A stretch of 64,000 bases of DNA from CAZKCI01 sp964584165 (GCA_964584165.1 CAZOYW010000009.1:27854-91853); one strand, 5' to 3'; positions 1 through 8,389 are shown, counted from the stretch's first letter. A program made the numbers and translations. Notes: a model not told the origin generated them from the sequence alone.

Positions 1-531
1 CCGCGCTCCTATCATCCGCTCCCGCAGCCCGCCTTCCTCGACAAAAGCCTTTTCCAGCTGCCGGATCTGCCGGTCCAGAAGGTAGCAGGTCACCTTGATC
101 AGGCCGATGGCGACGTTGGCGGCGATGGCCGGATCGGCGTGTTCGATCCCCTTCCGGAAGGTCGCATAGGCGGCGCCGGGCGAGCGCAGGAGGGCGGCGA
201 GACGCCGGGCGTAGGGGTGGCCGACGGGCCATTCCTCAAGGCCGCGGAGCCTCAAGAAATCGCGATAATCGACTATGAGTTCCTCCAGGCTGGCCCGGGC
301 GACGTTGGTCAGCTTGATCTCGGTCGCCTTGGAGGTTCCGGAGGCGAGGCTGCCCTCGGCTATGTTCTGCTTGCCCGAGCGGGCGGCCTGGACCATCTGG
401 TCCACGGTCCGGTCGCGGCGGTTGAAATACCTCGCGCAGAAACGGACCGTGGCGTCGTAGACGATCTCGGCCCGCTGGTAGGAGAGGAGGCGGCGGTAGC
501 CGCCGTGGGCGGGAATGAAGCGCTCGGCCAT
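1..531 (-). CDS. Four-helix-bundle suffix-domain protein (3' end cut by window edge)
   Basis: The reading frame starts at an ATG at 531 and stays open to the window edge, giving 177 residues without a stop. The product opens MAERFIPAHGGYRRLLSYQR and continues with a helical region containing QMVQAARSGKQNIAEGS, then SKATEIKLTNVARASLEEL. That pattern, with a conserved arginine and the QNIAEGS stretch, is the four-helix-bundle family related to proteins encoded by 23S rRNA intervening sequences and to the accessory proteins of diversity-generating retroelements; the longer form with a suffix domain fits best. Its biochemical role is unknown. No 23S rRNA or reverse transcriptase is visible nearby. 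It lies downstream of dnaA on the same strand, separated by a repeat-rich gap. Family assignment is by recall of the motif; function is not assigned. Confidence 0.75.
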   Translation of the reverse strand, partial: MAERFIPAHGGYRRLLSYQRAEIVYDATVRFCARYFNRRDRTVDQMVQAARSGKQNIAEGSLASGTSKATEIKLTNVARASLEELIVDYRDFLRLRGLEEWPVGHPYARRLAALLRSPGAAYATFRKGIEHADPAIAANVAIGLIKVTCYLLDRQIRQLEKAFVEEGGLRERMIGAR

Positions 532-555
532 GACCTACGGCCTCCCGAAAACCAC

Positions 556-790
556 CAGGGACTAAAACTTAAGGGACCAAAGGGACATAAAGGACCTAAG
601 GGACCAAAGCGACATAAGGGACCAAAGCGACTCAAGGGACCGAAAAGATCAAGGAAATCAAAGGGCCGCTTTCGCTTTCTCAATTTTCGTAGCGTCCCTT
701 TTGGTCCCTTAAGTCCCTTATGTCCCTTGTGTCCCTTTGGTCCTTTTAGTCGCTTAAGTTTTTTGTCGCTTCGATCGCTTTGTTCCCTCG
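556..790. repeat. Imperfect inverted array of GGGACNNAAG-type short repeats
   Basis: Between dnaA and the four-helix-bundle gene the + strand reads about a dozen degenerate copies of a 7-12 base unit (gggaccaaa, gggacataa, gggacctaa) up to about 660, then the complementary unit (gtccctt, ggtcccttaa, tatgtccctt) from about 705 to 780. The two halves could fold into a long imperfect hairpin over an AT-richer centre. There is no convincing reading frame. It is not a CRISPR array because there are no unique spacers. Confidence 0.7.
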
Positions 791-800
791 TCCTAGCGGC

Positions 801-2141
801 TCACCGGGACGCTTTCCGGATCTTGCCCTCGAGGAAGGAGAGGGTCTTGGCCAGGTCGTTATCGAGGGCCTTGCGGCTCTCGATCAGCGAGCAGGCGTGG
901 AGGACCGTGGTATGGTCCCGCCCCCCGAAGGATTCGCCGATCTCGTTGAGCGAGGAACGGGTGAGGGAGCGGGAGAGGGCCATCGCCACCTGGCGGGGGA
1001 AGGCGATGTTCTTGGGGCGGCGCGAGGACTTCATGTCCGCCACCCGGATGTCGAAGAACTCGGCCACCGCCCGCTGGATCTCGTCGATCGTCACCGCCCG
1101 CTCGACCTCGTCCTCCATGATCCCGCCCAGGACCATCTCGGCCACCTCCCGGGAGAGGGGGACGTTGGTGAGCGAGGCGTAGGAGGCGACCTGGATGAAG
1201 GCCCCCTCCAGCTTGCGGATGTTCGACTTCACCCGGTCGGCGATGAAGTCGATGATCTCGTCGGGCATGGCGATCCCGGACCACTCGGCCTCCTTGCGCA
1301 GGATGGCGATCCGGGTCTCCCGCTCCGGGGGCTGGAGGTCCACCACCAAGCCCCACTCGAAGCGGGAGATCAGCCGTTCCTCGACGTCGGGGATCTCCTT
1401 GGGCGGGCGGTCGGAGCAGAGGACGATCTGCTTGTGGGCGTCCCAGAGGGCGTTGAAGGTGTGGAAGAACTGCTCCTGGGTCCGGGGCTGGTTGGACATG
1501 AAATGGATGTCGTCGATCAGGAGGAGGTCGACCGAGCGGTATTTTTTCCGGAAACGGTCGGTGGTGTTCCGGGCGATGGCGTTGATGAACTCGTTGGTGA
1601 AGGACTCGCTGGAGAGATAGAGGACCGTGGAGGCGGGGTTGGCCTTGATCACCTCCTGGGCGATCGCCTGCATCAGGTGGGTCTTCCCCAGCCCCACCCC
1701 GCCGTAGATGAAGAGCGGGTTGTAGGACTTGCCCGGGCGCTGGGCCACCGCCAGGGCCGCCGCGTGGGCGAAGCAGTTGCAGGGGCCGACCACGAAGCGG
1801 TTGAAGGAATACTTGGGGTTGAGCTCGCAGAGCTTGAGCGGGCTGGGGGCGGCGGGGACGATCCGCGGGGGAGGCTCTTCGATCAGCTCGGGGGGGTGGG
1901 CGCCGATCTGGAAGTTGACCGCCACCGGGCGGTTCATGATGCCGCGGCCCGTCTCCTCGATCAGGCCGCGGTAGTGCTCGTCGAGCCAGTCGCGGAAGAA
2001 CTTGCTCGGAACCTCGATGGTGAGAACGCCGTCCCTCCAGTCGGTCAGGCGAATGGGGGAGATCCAGGTCTGGAAATTCTGCTCCCCCAGGCGCGCCCGC
2101 AGCTGTCCCAGGAGCTCCTTGGTCAGCGTCTGCACGATCAT
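801..2141 (-). CDS. dnaA: Chromosomal replication initiator DnaA
   Basis: DnaA binds 9-bp boxes at oriC, oligomerises with ATP and opens the duplex. All parts are visible: an N-terminal domain I (LTKELLGQLRARLGEQNFQTW), the AAA+ core with Walker A GGVGLGKTHL and Walker B LLLIDDIHF, and the C-terminal DNA-binding helix-turn-helix with the signature GGRDHTTVLHACSLIE. I start the protein at the ATG at 2141 (MIVQTLTKEL, 446 residues), preceded by GGGAG. A longer GTG start at 2183 is in frame, but that GTG is itself part of a DnaA box and is less likely. Length and domain order are normal. The overlapping DnaA box suggests autoregulation (inference). Confidence 0.97.
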   Translation of the reverse strand: MIVQTLTKELLGQLRARLGEQNFQTWISPIRLTDWRDGVLTIEVPSKFFRDWLDEHYRGLIEETGRGIMNRPVAVNFQIGAHPPELIEEPPPRIVPAAPSPLKLCELNPKYSFNRFVVGPCNCFAHAAALAVAQRPGKSYNPLFIYGGVGLGKTHLMQAIAQEVIKANPASTVLYLSSESFTNEFINAIARNTTDRFRKKYRSVDLLLIDDIHFMSNQPRTQEQFFHTFNALWDAHKQIVLCSDRPPKEIPDVEERLISRFEWGLVVDLQPPERETRIAILRKEAEWSGIAMPDEIIDFIADRVKSNIRKLEGAFIQVASYASLTNVPLSREVAEMVLGGIMEDEVERAVTIDEIQRAVAEFFDIRVADMKSSRRPKNIAFPRQVAMALSRSLTRSSLNEIGESFGGRDHTTVLHACSLIESRKALDNDLAKTLSFLEGKIRKASR

Positions 2142-2175
2142 TTTCTCCCGGGACGAGGGGCTCAAGCCGCCGATT

Positions 2176-2184
2176 TTATCCACA
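2176..2184. promoter_or_regulatory. DnaA box TTATCCACA
   Basis: Perfect consensus DnaA box on the + strand. It lies about 35 bp upstream of the chosen dnaA ATG and overlaps the alternative GTG start. Confidence 0.7.
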
Positions 2185-2262
2185 GCCGCGGACGGCGGCG
2201 AGGGAAAAGCCCCATCCCTCTCTATCTTTTCGGCCGGCCAGCCGCGATTTTCTGCCGTTTTT

Positions 2263-2295
2263 CATCGACGGGAAGATGCTCGCCCCCCGTCGATG
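2263..2295. repeat. 10-bp inverted repeat in the dnaA upstream region
   Basis: CATCGACGGG (2263-2272) and CCCGTCGATG (2286-2295) are perfect inverse complements with a 13-base loop. Its position between the two DnaA boxes would suit an origin hairpin or an operator; the function is not known. Confidence 0.5.
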
Positions 2296-2458
2296 CGTCG
2301 TCACATCTTCCTGGCGGGCAGGGTATTGCGACCCCCTCCCGACGGAAAGTTTTCGATCTTCTGACACCGGGGCCGACTGACCTTCCGGCCCCATCCTATC
2401 CTCTAGATTCTAGTCACTTACGATGATGGGCGCGGGGACGCTCATTATTATCAACAAG

Positions 2459-2467
2459 TTATCCACA
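2459..2467. promoter_or_regulatory. DnaA box TTATCCACA
   Basis: Second perfect consensus DnaA box, on the + strand, next to an AT-rich stretch (attattatcaacaag). The two boxes lie 283 bp apart. Confidence 0.7.
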
Positions 2468-2575
2468 GCCTCCCGCTGCTCCCCGCGAAAGCGCGCCGAG
2501 TTTATTCGCCCGCAAAAGCGCTGGCAAGATAAATCCGCGTTCACCGTCGGAAAAAACTTTTTCCCGGGCCTCGGA

Positions 2576-2908
2576 TCAATCGAGCCGGCGGCGCTTCTCC
2601 TGGAGGATCCCGACGAGCTTTTTCTTCCAAACCTCCGCCCGCGGGCCCAGGGCGGCGAGTTTCTCGTCGAAGGCGCCCGAGAGGTCGATCCCGTAGACGT
2701 TGGCCAGCTCGCAGAGGCTCACCAGAACGTCCGCCATCTCCCCGGCCAGATCGGAGGTGTCCTTGGTCTCGTCGTAGATCTCGATCTTCATCACCTGGTC
2801 GGCGATCTCGCCGACCTCCTCGACCAGCGCGGTGAAGGAGCCGAGCCGGGGATGGGCCATCTCCCCGAGGAGCGAGGCGATCTTCTTCTGGGCGTCGCGG
2901 ATTTCCAT
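2576..2908 (-). CDS. MazG-like nucleotide pyrophosphohydrolase
   Basis: A 110-residue all-helical protein of the all-alpha NTP pyrophosphohydrolase (MazG-like) superfamily, which cleaves noncanonical or surplus NTPs to NMP and pyrophosphate and needs Mg2+. The metal-binding signature is present: LVEEVGEIADQV (ExxE) followed by DLAGEMADVLVSLCELA (ExxD-like). Single-domain length is normal for the short MazG-like or dCTPase-like members. It starts at an ATG at 2908. It lies between the candidate origin and hypC on the dnaA strand. Substrate cannot be told from sequence. Confidence 0.85.
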   Translation of the reverse strand: MEIRDAQKKIASLLGEMAHPRLGSFTALVEEVGEIADQVMKIEIYDETKDTSDLAGEMADVLVSLCELANVYGIDLSGAFDEKLAALGPRAEVWKKKLVGILQEKRRRLD

Positions 2909-2932
2909 GGCCTGATTGCGCGCCCGCTACTC

Positions 2933-2983
2933 TAGCCCGGTTTATTCATGAAAACCAACAGTTTTCATGAATAAACCGGGCTA
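2933..2983. repeat. 23-bp perfect palindrome with 5-base loop
   Basis: Arms 2933-2955 and 2961-2983 are perfect inverse complements (core CCCGGTTTATTCATGAAAAC) around the loop caaca. The right arm contains the stop codon of hypC. It looks like a REP-type mobile palindrome and may also serve as a transcript 3' end for hypC. Confidence 0.85.
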
Positions 2984-3271
2984 ACGATCTTCATGAATAA
3001 TGCGGGGAAGCCGATACCGGGGGCGGGCGCCATAAAAAACGGAACGCTCCGTCGACGCCAGGGCCGCGGCGCGGCGGGCCAGGGCGAGGGTCTTCCTCGC
3101 CTCCGACGGGCCGACCCGGGCGATGGCGAAACCGGCGTGGACAAGCACGTACTCCCCCCGGCGGGGACGGGCGAGGAAACGGACGTCGATCTCCTTTTTC
3201 AAGCCGGAGAGCGCGACGGTGGCCGCGGTTCCCTTGACCGCGACGATCCGCATGGGGACGGCGAGACACAT
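2981..3271 (-). CDS. hypC: Hydrogenase maturation chaperone HypC
   Basis: HypC/HupF-family chaperone that carries the Fe(CN)2CO unit with HypD and delivers it to the [NiFe] hydrogenase large subunit. The protein begins MCLAVPMRIVAV, with the essential Cys2 of the family, followed by the OB-fold core and EYVLVHAGFAIARV. This fixes the start at the ATG at 3271 rather than the longer upstream frame. At 96 residues it has a C-terminal tail of about 25 residues beyond the usual length. It lies 160 bp downstream of a HypF-like gene on the same strand. Its likely client is the Ech-type large subunit encoded at 48245-49324. The stop codon sits in the arm of a palindrome. Confidence 0.93.
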   Translation of the reverse strand: MCLAVPMRIVAVKGTAATVALSGLKKEIDVRFLARPRRGEYVLVHAGFAIARVGPSEARKTLALARRAAALASTERSVFYGARPRYRLPRIIHEDR

Positions 3272-3431
3272 CGGAGTCGTAGAACCGTATCTACTTTCCT
3301 GGGCAGAGCCGATCTTCGTTAGAGAGCGCCCTCGCCGACGGAGCGCAAATTCCAACTCACAATATCCAAATCCCAGACAAAATCCAAAACCCAAAATGCA
3401 AATGGCCGTCGCCGGCGAGCTCCCCGCCGGG

Positions 3432-4700
3432 CTATAGGATTTTGTGCTTTTCTCTTTTTCTATTTTGTTTGGAGATCGGGATTGGGGGGTTGTGATTTGT
3501 TCTCTCTGGTGGCCCCTCTTGGTTTCCCGCGGAATGGGTCAAACTCCGCGAGACCACCCAGGCTTGCCCCAGCGCGAGCCCCCCGTCGTGGACGGGGATC
3601 TTGTTGGGCAGGATAACCCGCCATCCCTCGCTCTGCAAGCGCTCGCTCAACCCCTCCCGGAGGATCCGGTTCCCGAAGACGCCGCCGGAGAGGACGACGC
3701 GCCGGAGCTTCCCCTTCCCGGCCGCCGCCGCCGAGTCGGCGCCGATCGCGATCGCCGTCCGGTGGAAGCGGGCGGCGACGACGGAGCGGGGCGCGCCCCG
3801 GCGGAGATCGGCGACGAGCGCCGCGACGAGGGGCCGGCAATCGACGCGGAAGGGGCCCCGGGAGCGCAGCAGCGCGAAGGGATAGGCCGGTTGGTCCAGG
3901 GGCGCGCAGGCCTTCTCCAGGGCCCGGGCGGCGGAAGCAGGGCCGCCGTCGCCGGAGAGCCCGAGGAGCGCGGCGACGGCGTCGAAGAGGCGGCCGATGC
4001 TGGAGGAGAGGGGAGCGTTGATCCCCCGCTCCAGGGCCGCGACGAGGAGACGGGCCGCCCGGCGGTCGAGGCGGCGGACGAAGGGGATGCCGAGGCGGAA
4101 GAGGGACGGCCCCCGGAGGCGGTGGAGGTAGGCGAGCGCCATCCGCCAGGGCTCGGTCGAGGCCTTCTCGCCCCCCGGCAGCGGCACGGGATCGAGGTGT
4201 CCGGCCCGCCGCCAGCCGTTTGGGCCGACGACCAGCGTCTCCCCTCCCCAGACCGTCCCGTCCCCTCCGTAACCCGTCCCGTCCCAGGCGAGCCCGACGG
4301 CCGGACCCTCCTCTCCGCGCTCGGCCAGGACGGCGGCGACGTGGGCGTGGTGGTGCTGGACGGCGCGCAGCACGGAGGAGGGGAAGCGCTCCGCGACCAG
4401 CTGGGGCGCGAGGCGCGCGCTGGGGTAGCCGGGGTGGAGATCAAAGGCGACGATCTCGGGGCGGAAGGAGAGGGCGCGGAGGGAGGCGAGGAGACTCTCC
4501 CGATATCGGGCGAGTCTCCTCGTCTCCTCCAGGCTACCGAAATCCGGCCCCAGGAAGGCCTCGCCCCGGCGGGCCAGGCAGAAGCGTCCCCGCGCGCCCC
4601 CCAGGGCGAGGACGGAGACGGACGGAGAGCGGGGGAAGGGAAGGATCAGGAATTTTTCCATGGCGGACGGGCGCGGGCGCCCCGCCCCTATCCTCCTCAT
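3432..4700 (-). CDS. HypF-like carbamoyltransferase, Kae1-like domain only
   Basis: The 422 residues match the C-terminal, Kae1/TsaD-like half of HypF, which moves the carbamoyl group to the HypE C-terminal cysteine on the way to the cyanide ligands of [NiFe] hydrogenase. Visible motifs are QHHHAHVAAVLAE (metal-binding histidines), GLAWDGTGYGGDGTVWGGE, SSSIGRLFDAVAALLG, VLSGGVFGNRIL and PVHDGGLALGQA. The acylphosphatase, double zinc-finger and YrdC domains that precede this in ordinary HypF (about 750 residues) are absent, and a PLD gene lies directly upstream, so they are not merely in another frame here. I use the ATG at 4700 because GGGAGGGGCG precedes it; an ATG at 4661 is the alternative. 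The last ~25 residues look nonconserved. Confidence 0.85.
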   Translation of the reverse strand: MRRIGAGRPRPSAMEKFLILPFPRSPSVSVLALGGARGRFCLARRGEAFLGPDFGSLEETRRLARYRESLLASLRALSFRPEIVAFDLHPGYPSARLAPQLVAERFPSSVLRAVQHHHAHVAAVLAERGEEGPAVGLAWDGTGYGGDGTVWGGETLVVGPNGWRRAGHLDPVPLPGGEKASTEPWRMALAYLHRLRGPSLFRLGIPFVRRLDRRAARLLVAALERGINAPLSSSIGRLFDAVAALLGLSGDGGPASAARALEKACAPLDQPAYPFALLRSRGPFRVDCRPLVAALVADLRRGAPRSVVAARFHRTAIAIGADSAAAAGKGKLRRVVLSGGVFGNRILREGLSERLQSEGWRVILPNKIPVHDGGLALGQAWVVSRSLTHSAGNQEGPPERTNHNPPIPISKQNRKREKHKIL

Positions 4701-4715
4701 CGCCCCTCCCCCCGT

Positions 4716-5750
4716 CTACTCCCATTTTCTCTCCCAAACGCGCTCGAATTCGTCCAGGAATCTTTGGGCCACGCCGGGATGGCGGATGATCAGGAGGTTC
4801 TCATCGTTCCCCTCCTGCGCGTGGCGGGACGGGTTGAAGGAGCCGGTGGCCACGACCGTCCCGTCGATCACGAAAAACTTGTGGTGGAGATAGCGGAGGT
4901 TCTGGTCCCAGCGGACGGGGACGCCGCAGTCCTCGAGGAGGCGGAAGCAGCACCAGGGGCTGTCCTGCCCCTTCTCGAAAACCCCCTTCACGTCCACCCC
5001 CTCGGCGTGCTTCCGGGCCAGCTCCTCGGCCAGCGGCGACCAGGTGAAGGCGAAGACGGCGAAGCGGACGCTCTGGCGCGCATCCCGGACCAGGCCGGCC
5101 AGGCGGCCGGCGCAGTCGTCGTCGGGGGCGAAGAGGCACTCCACGGCCGCGCCGCCCACCTCCCGGGCGGGGTAGCGGGTCGGCCCCGGGGAGGACTTCC
5201 CGTACTTCCCGGACCACATCTCCCGAAACTCCTCCTCGTAGAGCTGGGCGACCTGGCGCGAGGCGACGACCACCACGTTGTTGTCGTCCAAGAGCGAGCC
5301 GCTCGCGGTCGGGTTGTAGGAGCCGGTCCAGGTGAGGAAGCCGTCGACGACCATGAACTTGTCGTGCATGAAGTCCGACGGGGAGGGATCGACGGCGAGG
5401 AGGCCGGCGCGCCGGAGGAGGTCCGCCTCCGGACCGGCGGCTTCGCGGTCGTCCATCACCACGCGCACGTCCACCCCCCGCCCGCGGGCCCGGACGAGCG
5501 ACCGGGCCACCGCCGGCAGGGTGAGGCTGTAGAAGGCGGCGCAGACCCTCTCCCGGGACGAGTCGATCAGGGCCGTCAGGTAGTCGGCGGCCGGGTCCGC
5601 GGGCGTGAAGAAAACCCGGCACCACGGCGGGAGGGGCGGAGCGGGCGGCGGGTGAGCGTCCCCGCAGGCGAGGAGGGCGAACAGGGCGATCCCCGGGACG
5701 AGGAGGGAACGGGCTCCCGCCGGGGTCCGGGATGTTTTCGGCCTTTCCAT
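4716..5750 (-). CDS. Phospholipase D-like lipoprotein with two HKD motifs
   Basis: A 344-residue PLD-superfamily phosphodiesterase. Two HKD motifs are complete: HDKFMVVDGFLTWTGSYNP (about residue 160) and HHKFFVIDGTVVATGSFNP (about residue 290), so one intact bilobed active site is expected. The N-terminus (GIALFALLACGDA) is a signal peptide with a lipobox LLAC, so the mature protein should be anchored to a membrane facing outside the cytoplasm. This architecture resembles small secreted PLD nucleases or phospholipases; substrate is not predictable. It lies upstream of the hypF-like gene by 15 bp on the same strand but has no evident link to hydrogenase maturation. Confidence 0.9.
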   Translation of the reverse strand: MERPKTSRTPAGARSLLVPGIALFALLACGDAHPPPAPPLPPWCRVFFTPADPAADYLTALIDSSRERVCAAFYSLTLPAVARSLVRARGRGVDVRVVMDDREAAGPEADLLRRAGLLAVDPSPSDFMHDKFMVVDGFLTWTGSYNPTASGSLLDDNNVVVVASRQVAQLYEEEFREMWSGKYGKSSPGPTRYPAREVGGAAVECLFAPDDDCAGRLAGLVRDARQSVRFAVFAFTWSPLAEELARKHAEGVDVKGVFEKGQDSPWCCFRLLEDCGVPVRWDQNLRYLHHKFFVIDGTVVATGSFNPSRHAQEGNDENLLIIRHPGVAQRFLDEFERVWERKWE

Positions 5751-5764
5751 GTCATTTTTCCCGG

Positions 5765-5990
5765 CCGGACGCGCGGGCGAACATGAAGTTCGCCCCTACA
5801 TCCCCCGCCGGAGACCATCCGCCGGTTCGTAGGGGCGAACCTCGTGTTCGCCCCGCCACCCCCCGCCGGAGGCCATCCGCCGGTTCGTAGGGGCGAACCT
5901 TGTGTTCGCCCCTACATCCCCCGCCGGAGACCATCCGCCGGTTCGTAGGGGCGAACCTCGTGTTCGCCCCGCCAATCGCCACGCCGGGAC
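5765..5990. repeat. 60-bp tandem array of GTAGGGGCGAACCT palindromes
   Basis: Three copies of GTAGGGGCGAACCTxGTGTTC (at about 5829, 5889, 5949) spaced 60 bp apart, plus an inverted copy ending at 5796. Each unit is a palindrome (GGGCGAAC/GTTCGCCC) followed by a shared spacer (cgccggaggccatccgccgg). The same family recurs at 16926-17250 and 18100-18163. Confidence 0.9.
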
Positions 5991-6010
5991 GGACCCGCCG
6001 CCGCTGAAAC

Positions 6011-8389
6011 TCACGGCGGAATCATCCCGCGTTCCGCCCAGACCTTCTCGCCGTCGGAGCGGACGATGACGCAGCCCTCCTCGCCGGTCCGATGGACCTC
6101 GGCCCCCAGCCCGGCGAGGCAGTCCGAGCAGTCCGCGGGGTAGCGGCCGAAGTACTTCTTCCCCCGGGCGAGGACGGCGAGGCGGGGGGAGACCGCCCGG
6201 AGAAAAGGCTCGTGAGTCCGGGACCGGCTCCCCCGGGCCGGGGCGAGGAGGACCTCCGCCCCGAGACGGGGATGGAGACGGAGGATCTCCCTCTGCGCCG
6301 CCGAGGAGGCCTGCGCGGGGAAGAGGAACGAAGAGCGGCGGAACGTGAGCGAAAAGACGAGCGAGAGATCGGCGGTGAAAGCCGCGGAACGGGCGCGCGG
6401 AGGCCAGAGGATGGAGAACTCCGCCCCGCCGAACTCGAGGCGGTCGCCCGCCTCGAGCCTCCGGTAGCGGATCCCTTCCTCCCGGACGCGGCGGAGGAAG
6501 GCGGCCTGGGAGAGAGCGGAGGGCGCGAGCGGATGGTCCCAGATCTCGTCCACGTCCGCGAAACGAAGGAGACCATTGAGGAGGCTCAGCCGTCCGGGGT
6601 TGGCCTGTGTAAGCACGAGCAGACCGATCCGGCGGATCCCCCGCTCGGCGAAGAAGGGGCGGAGGATCTCCTCGGCCTCGTTGAAAGGGTCGGCGTCGGG
6701 GGCGATCAGGATCCCCCTTCCCCCGGGGAGGGAGACGAAGGCGATGTCCCCGCTCTCGCCGTTGAAGAAGACCGCTTCCAGGCCGGGGCCGGGCCGGCGG
6801 AGCCATCTCCCCGAGAGGGCGACGAGGAGGACCGCCGCCGCGAAAGCGGCCGCCCGCAGACGGCGGCCGGAGAAAGAGCGCCGGCGGGAGAGGCCGAGCA
6901 GGGCGAGATACCAGGCGAGGACGACCGGGGGAGAGGCGAAGGCGGCGCGCAGGGAGGAGCCGGGGAGACGGGAGAGGAAGGAGACGATCCCGAGGACGAG
7001 CGCGATCAGGGCCCGGTTGGGGTAGTTGAGGATGAGGGCGAGGGGAGCGGAGATAAGCCCGGCGAGGAGGGCGAGAAAGCCGAGGTTCACGATCAGGGCG
7101 GCGAGCGGGATGACGAGAAGGTTGGCGACGAGCGCGAGCGGGGAGAAAGCCTGGAAGTAATGGGCGGTGAGCGGGAGCGAGCCCGCCTGGGCGGCGAGGG
7201 GGACGGCCAGCCAGGGGCGGAAGCGAGCGGGGATGAAGAGGAGGAGCGAGGAGAAGACGGGGGCGAGGGCGACGATGGAGAGGACGATGAGGTAGGAGAG
7301 CTGGAAGCCGGCCTGGAAGAGGGAGAGCGGGTTGGCGAGGAGAAGGCAGAGGGCCGAGAAGGCGACCGCGGTCCAGAGGTTGCGCGGCCGGTTCAGGACG
7401 TCGGCGAGGGAGAGGGCGACCGCCATCAGCCCCGCTCGGGCGGCGGGGCTGCCCGCGCCGGTGATCAGGACGTAGAGGCAGACCCAGGGGACGGCGAGGC
7501 CGGCCCGCCAGCGGAGAGGGAGGGAGCCGAAGAGGAGACCGAAGAGGCAGAAGATGAATCCGACGTGGAGACCGGAGACCACCAGGATGTGGATGACGCC
7601 GAGATCGCGGAAGTTCTCCCGGATCGCGAAGGGGATGGATCCCTTGGCCCCCAGGACCAGCCCCTCCAGGAGGGACGAGGAGAGGGAGAGGGGAGCGCCT
7701 TCGGGGGAGGGGAGCGACTCCCGGACCGCCGCCTCCATCCTCCGGCGGAGCCTCCCGAGAAGACCGGCCGGGGAGAGCGGTCCCGCCGGGCGGAGGAGGA
7801 CAACGCCCGACTGATCGTAGAGGCTCGCCCGGGCCCGGACCCCCTCCGCGGCGAGGCGATCCCGCACCGATCTCTCGCCCGGGTTCCCCCTCTCCTCCGG
7901 GCGGGAGAGGCGCCCGGTGACGGCGAGAAGGTTGCCCCGGGCGATGGTCTCCTCGATCCCCCGGCCCGGGGAGTGGAGCTCGACCGCCGCTCGCCCGGAG
8001 GCGGCTTCGGAGAGCCCGGCGCGAACGATCGAGCGGCACTCGAGGACGAAAGCGACGCCGTGGCGCTCGAGCCGCGGGTAGTCGGCGACGACGCCGACCA
8101 GGCGGACGGGAGAGGGGCCGATGAAGCGGGAGACGTCGTCGCCAGGGACGCGCTGGGAAAGAGCGTAGCGGAGATGGCCCGCGGCGAGGAGGGCCGCCCC
8201 CGCCGCTCCGGCGCGGGCGAACCGCGCCCAGCTCCCGGCGCGGGACCGGAGCAGAAAGAGGAGGGGTCCGGCCAGGAAGATGGCCGCGAGGAAGACGGCG
8301 ACGGAAACCGAAGCCGGCAGGGGAAACCTTCGCCCGGCGACGATCCCCAGGCCGAAGATGGCCACGGCCTTGACCAGCGGCTTGTCCAC
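6011..8389 (-). CDS. comEC: ComEC/Rec2-type DNA-uptake channel with degenerate C-terminal domain
   Basis: A 792-residue polytopic membrane protein of the ComEC family, which takes single-stranded DNA across the cytoplasmic membrane during transformation. Order: two N-terminal membrane helices, an OB-like DUF4131 domain (about 60-200), the Competence core with HILVVSGLHVGFIFCLFG and GAGSPAARAGLM, and a C-terminal metallo-beta-lactamase-like domain (about 545-790). In the last domain the usual HxHxDH is replaced by LVLTQANPGRLSLLNG and the usual HHGS by PARGSRSRTHEPFL, so metal binding and nuclease activity look lost. The start is a GTG at 8389 with GGGGAG upstream. No other competence gene is in the window. 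Confidence 0.92.
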   Translation of the reverse strand: MDKPLVKAVAIFGLGIVAGRRFPLPASVSVAVFLAAIFLAGPLLFLLRSRAGSWARFARAGAAGAALLAAGHLRYALSQRVPGDDVSRFIGPSPVRLVGVVADYPRLERHGVAFVLECRSIVRAGLSEAASGRAAVELHSPGRGIEETIARGNLLAVTGRLSRPEERGNPGERSVRDRLAAEGVRARASLYDQSGVVLLRPAGPLSPAGLLGRLRRRMEAAVRESLPSPEGAPLSLSSSLLEGLVLGAKGSIPFAIRENFRDLGVIHILVVSGLHVGFIFCLFGLLFGSLPLRWRAGLAVPWVCLYVLITGAGSPAARAGLMAVALSLADVLNRPRNLWTAVAFSALCLLLANPLSLFQAGFQLSYLIVLSIVALAPVFSSLLLFIPARFRPWLAVPLAAQAGSLPLTAHYFQAFSPLALVANLLVIPLAALIVNLGFLALLAGLISAPLALILNYPNRALIALVLGIVSFLSRLPGSSLRAAFASPPVVLAWYLALLGLSRRRSFSGRRLRAAAFAAAVLLVALSGRWLRRPGPGLEAVFFNGESGDIAFVSLPGGRGILIAPDADPFNEAEEILRPFFAERGIRRIGLLVLTQANPGRLSLLNGLLRFADVDEIWDHPLAPSALSQAAFLRRVREEGIRYRRLEAGDRLEFGGAEFSILWPPRARSAAFTADLSLVFSLTFRRSSFLFPAQASSAAQREILRLHPRLGAEVLLAPARGSRSRTHEPFLRAVSPRLAVLARGKKYFGRYPADCSDCLAGLGAEVHRTGEEGCVIVRSDGEKVWAERGMIPP

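Larger units (their letters stand above)
2142..2575. other. Candidate oriC / dnaA upstream region
   Basis: A 434-bp gap between dnaA and the MazG-like gene holds two perfect 9-mer DnaA boxes in the same orientation (2176-2184 and 2459-2467), a 10-bp inverted repeat (2263-2295), and relatively AT-rich stretches near 2440-2470 and 2540-2560. Position next to dnaA and the boxes make it the natural origin candidate. I did not measure GC skew, and two perfect boxes are few for an origin, so this is tentative. Confidence 0.5.

Noticed and set aside
780..2426. A long plus-strand open frame across dnaA
   Set aside because: It is the antisense of dnaA. High GC makes long open frames in every reading frame; the product is Gly/Asp/Leu-rich without any domain.
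3444..5786. A 780-residue plus-strand open frame
   Set aside because: It is antisense to the hypF-like and PLD genes, both of which have clear motifs on the minus strand.
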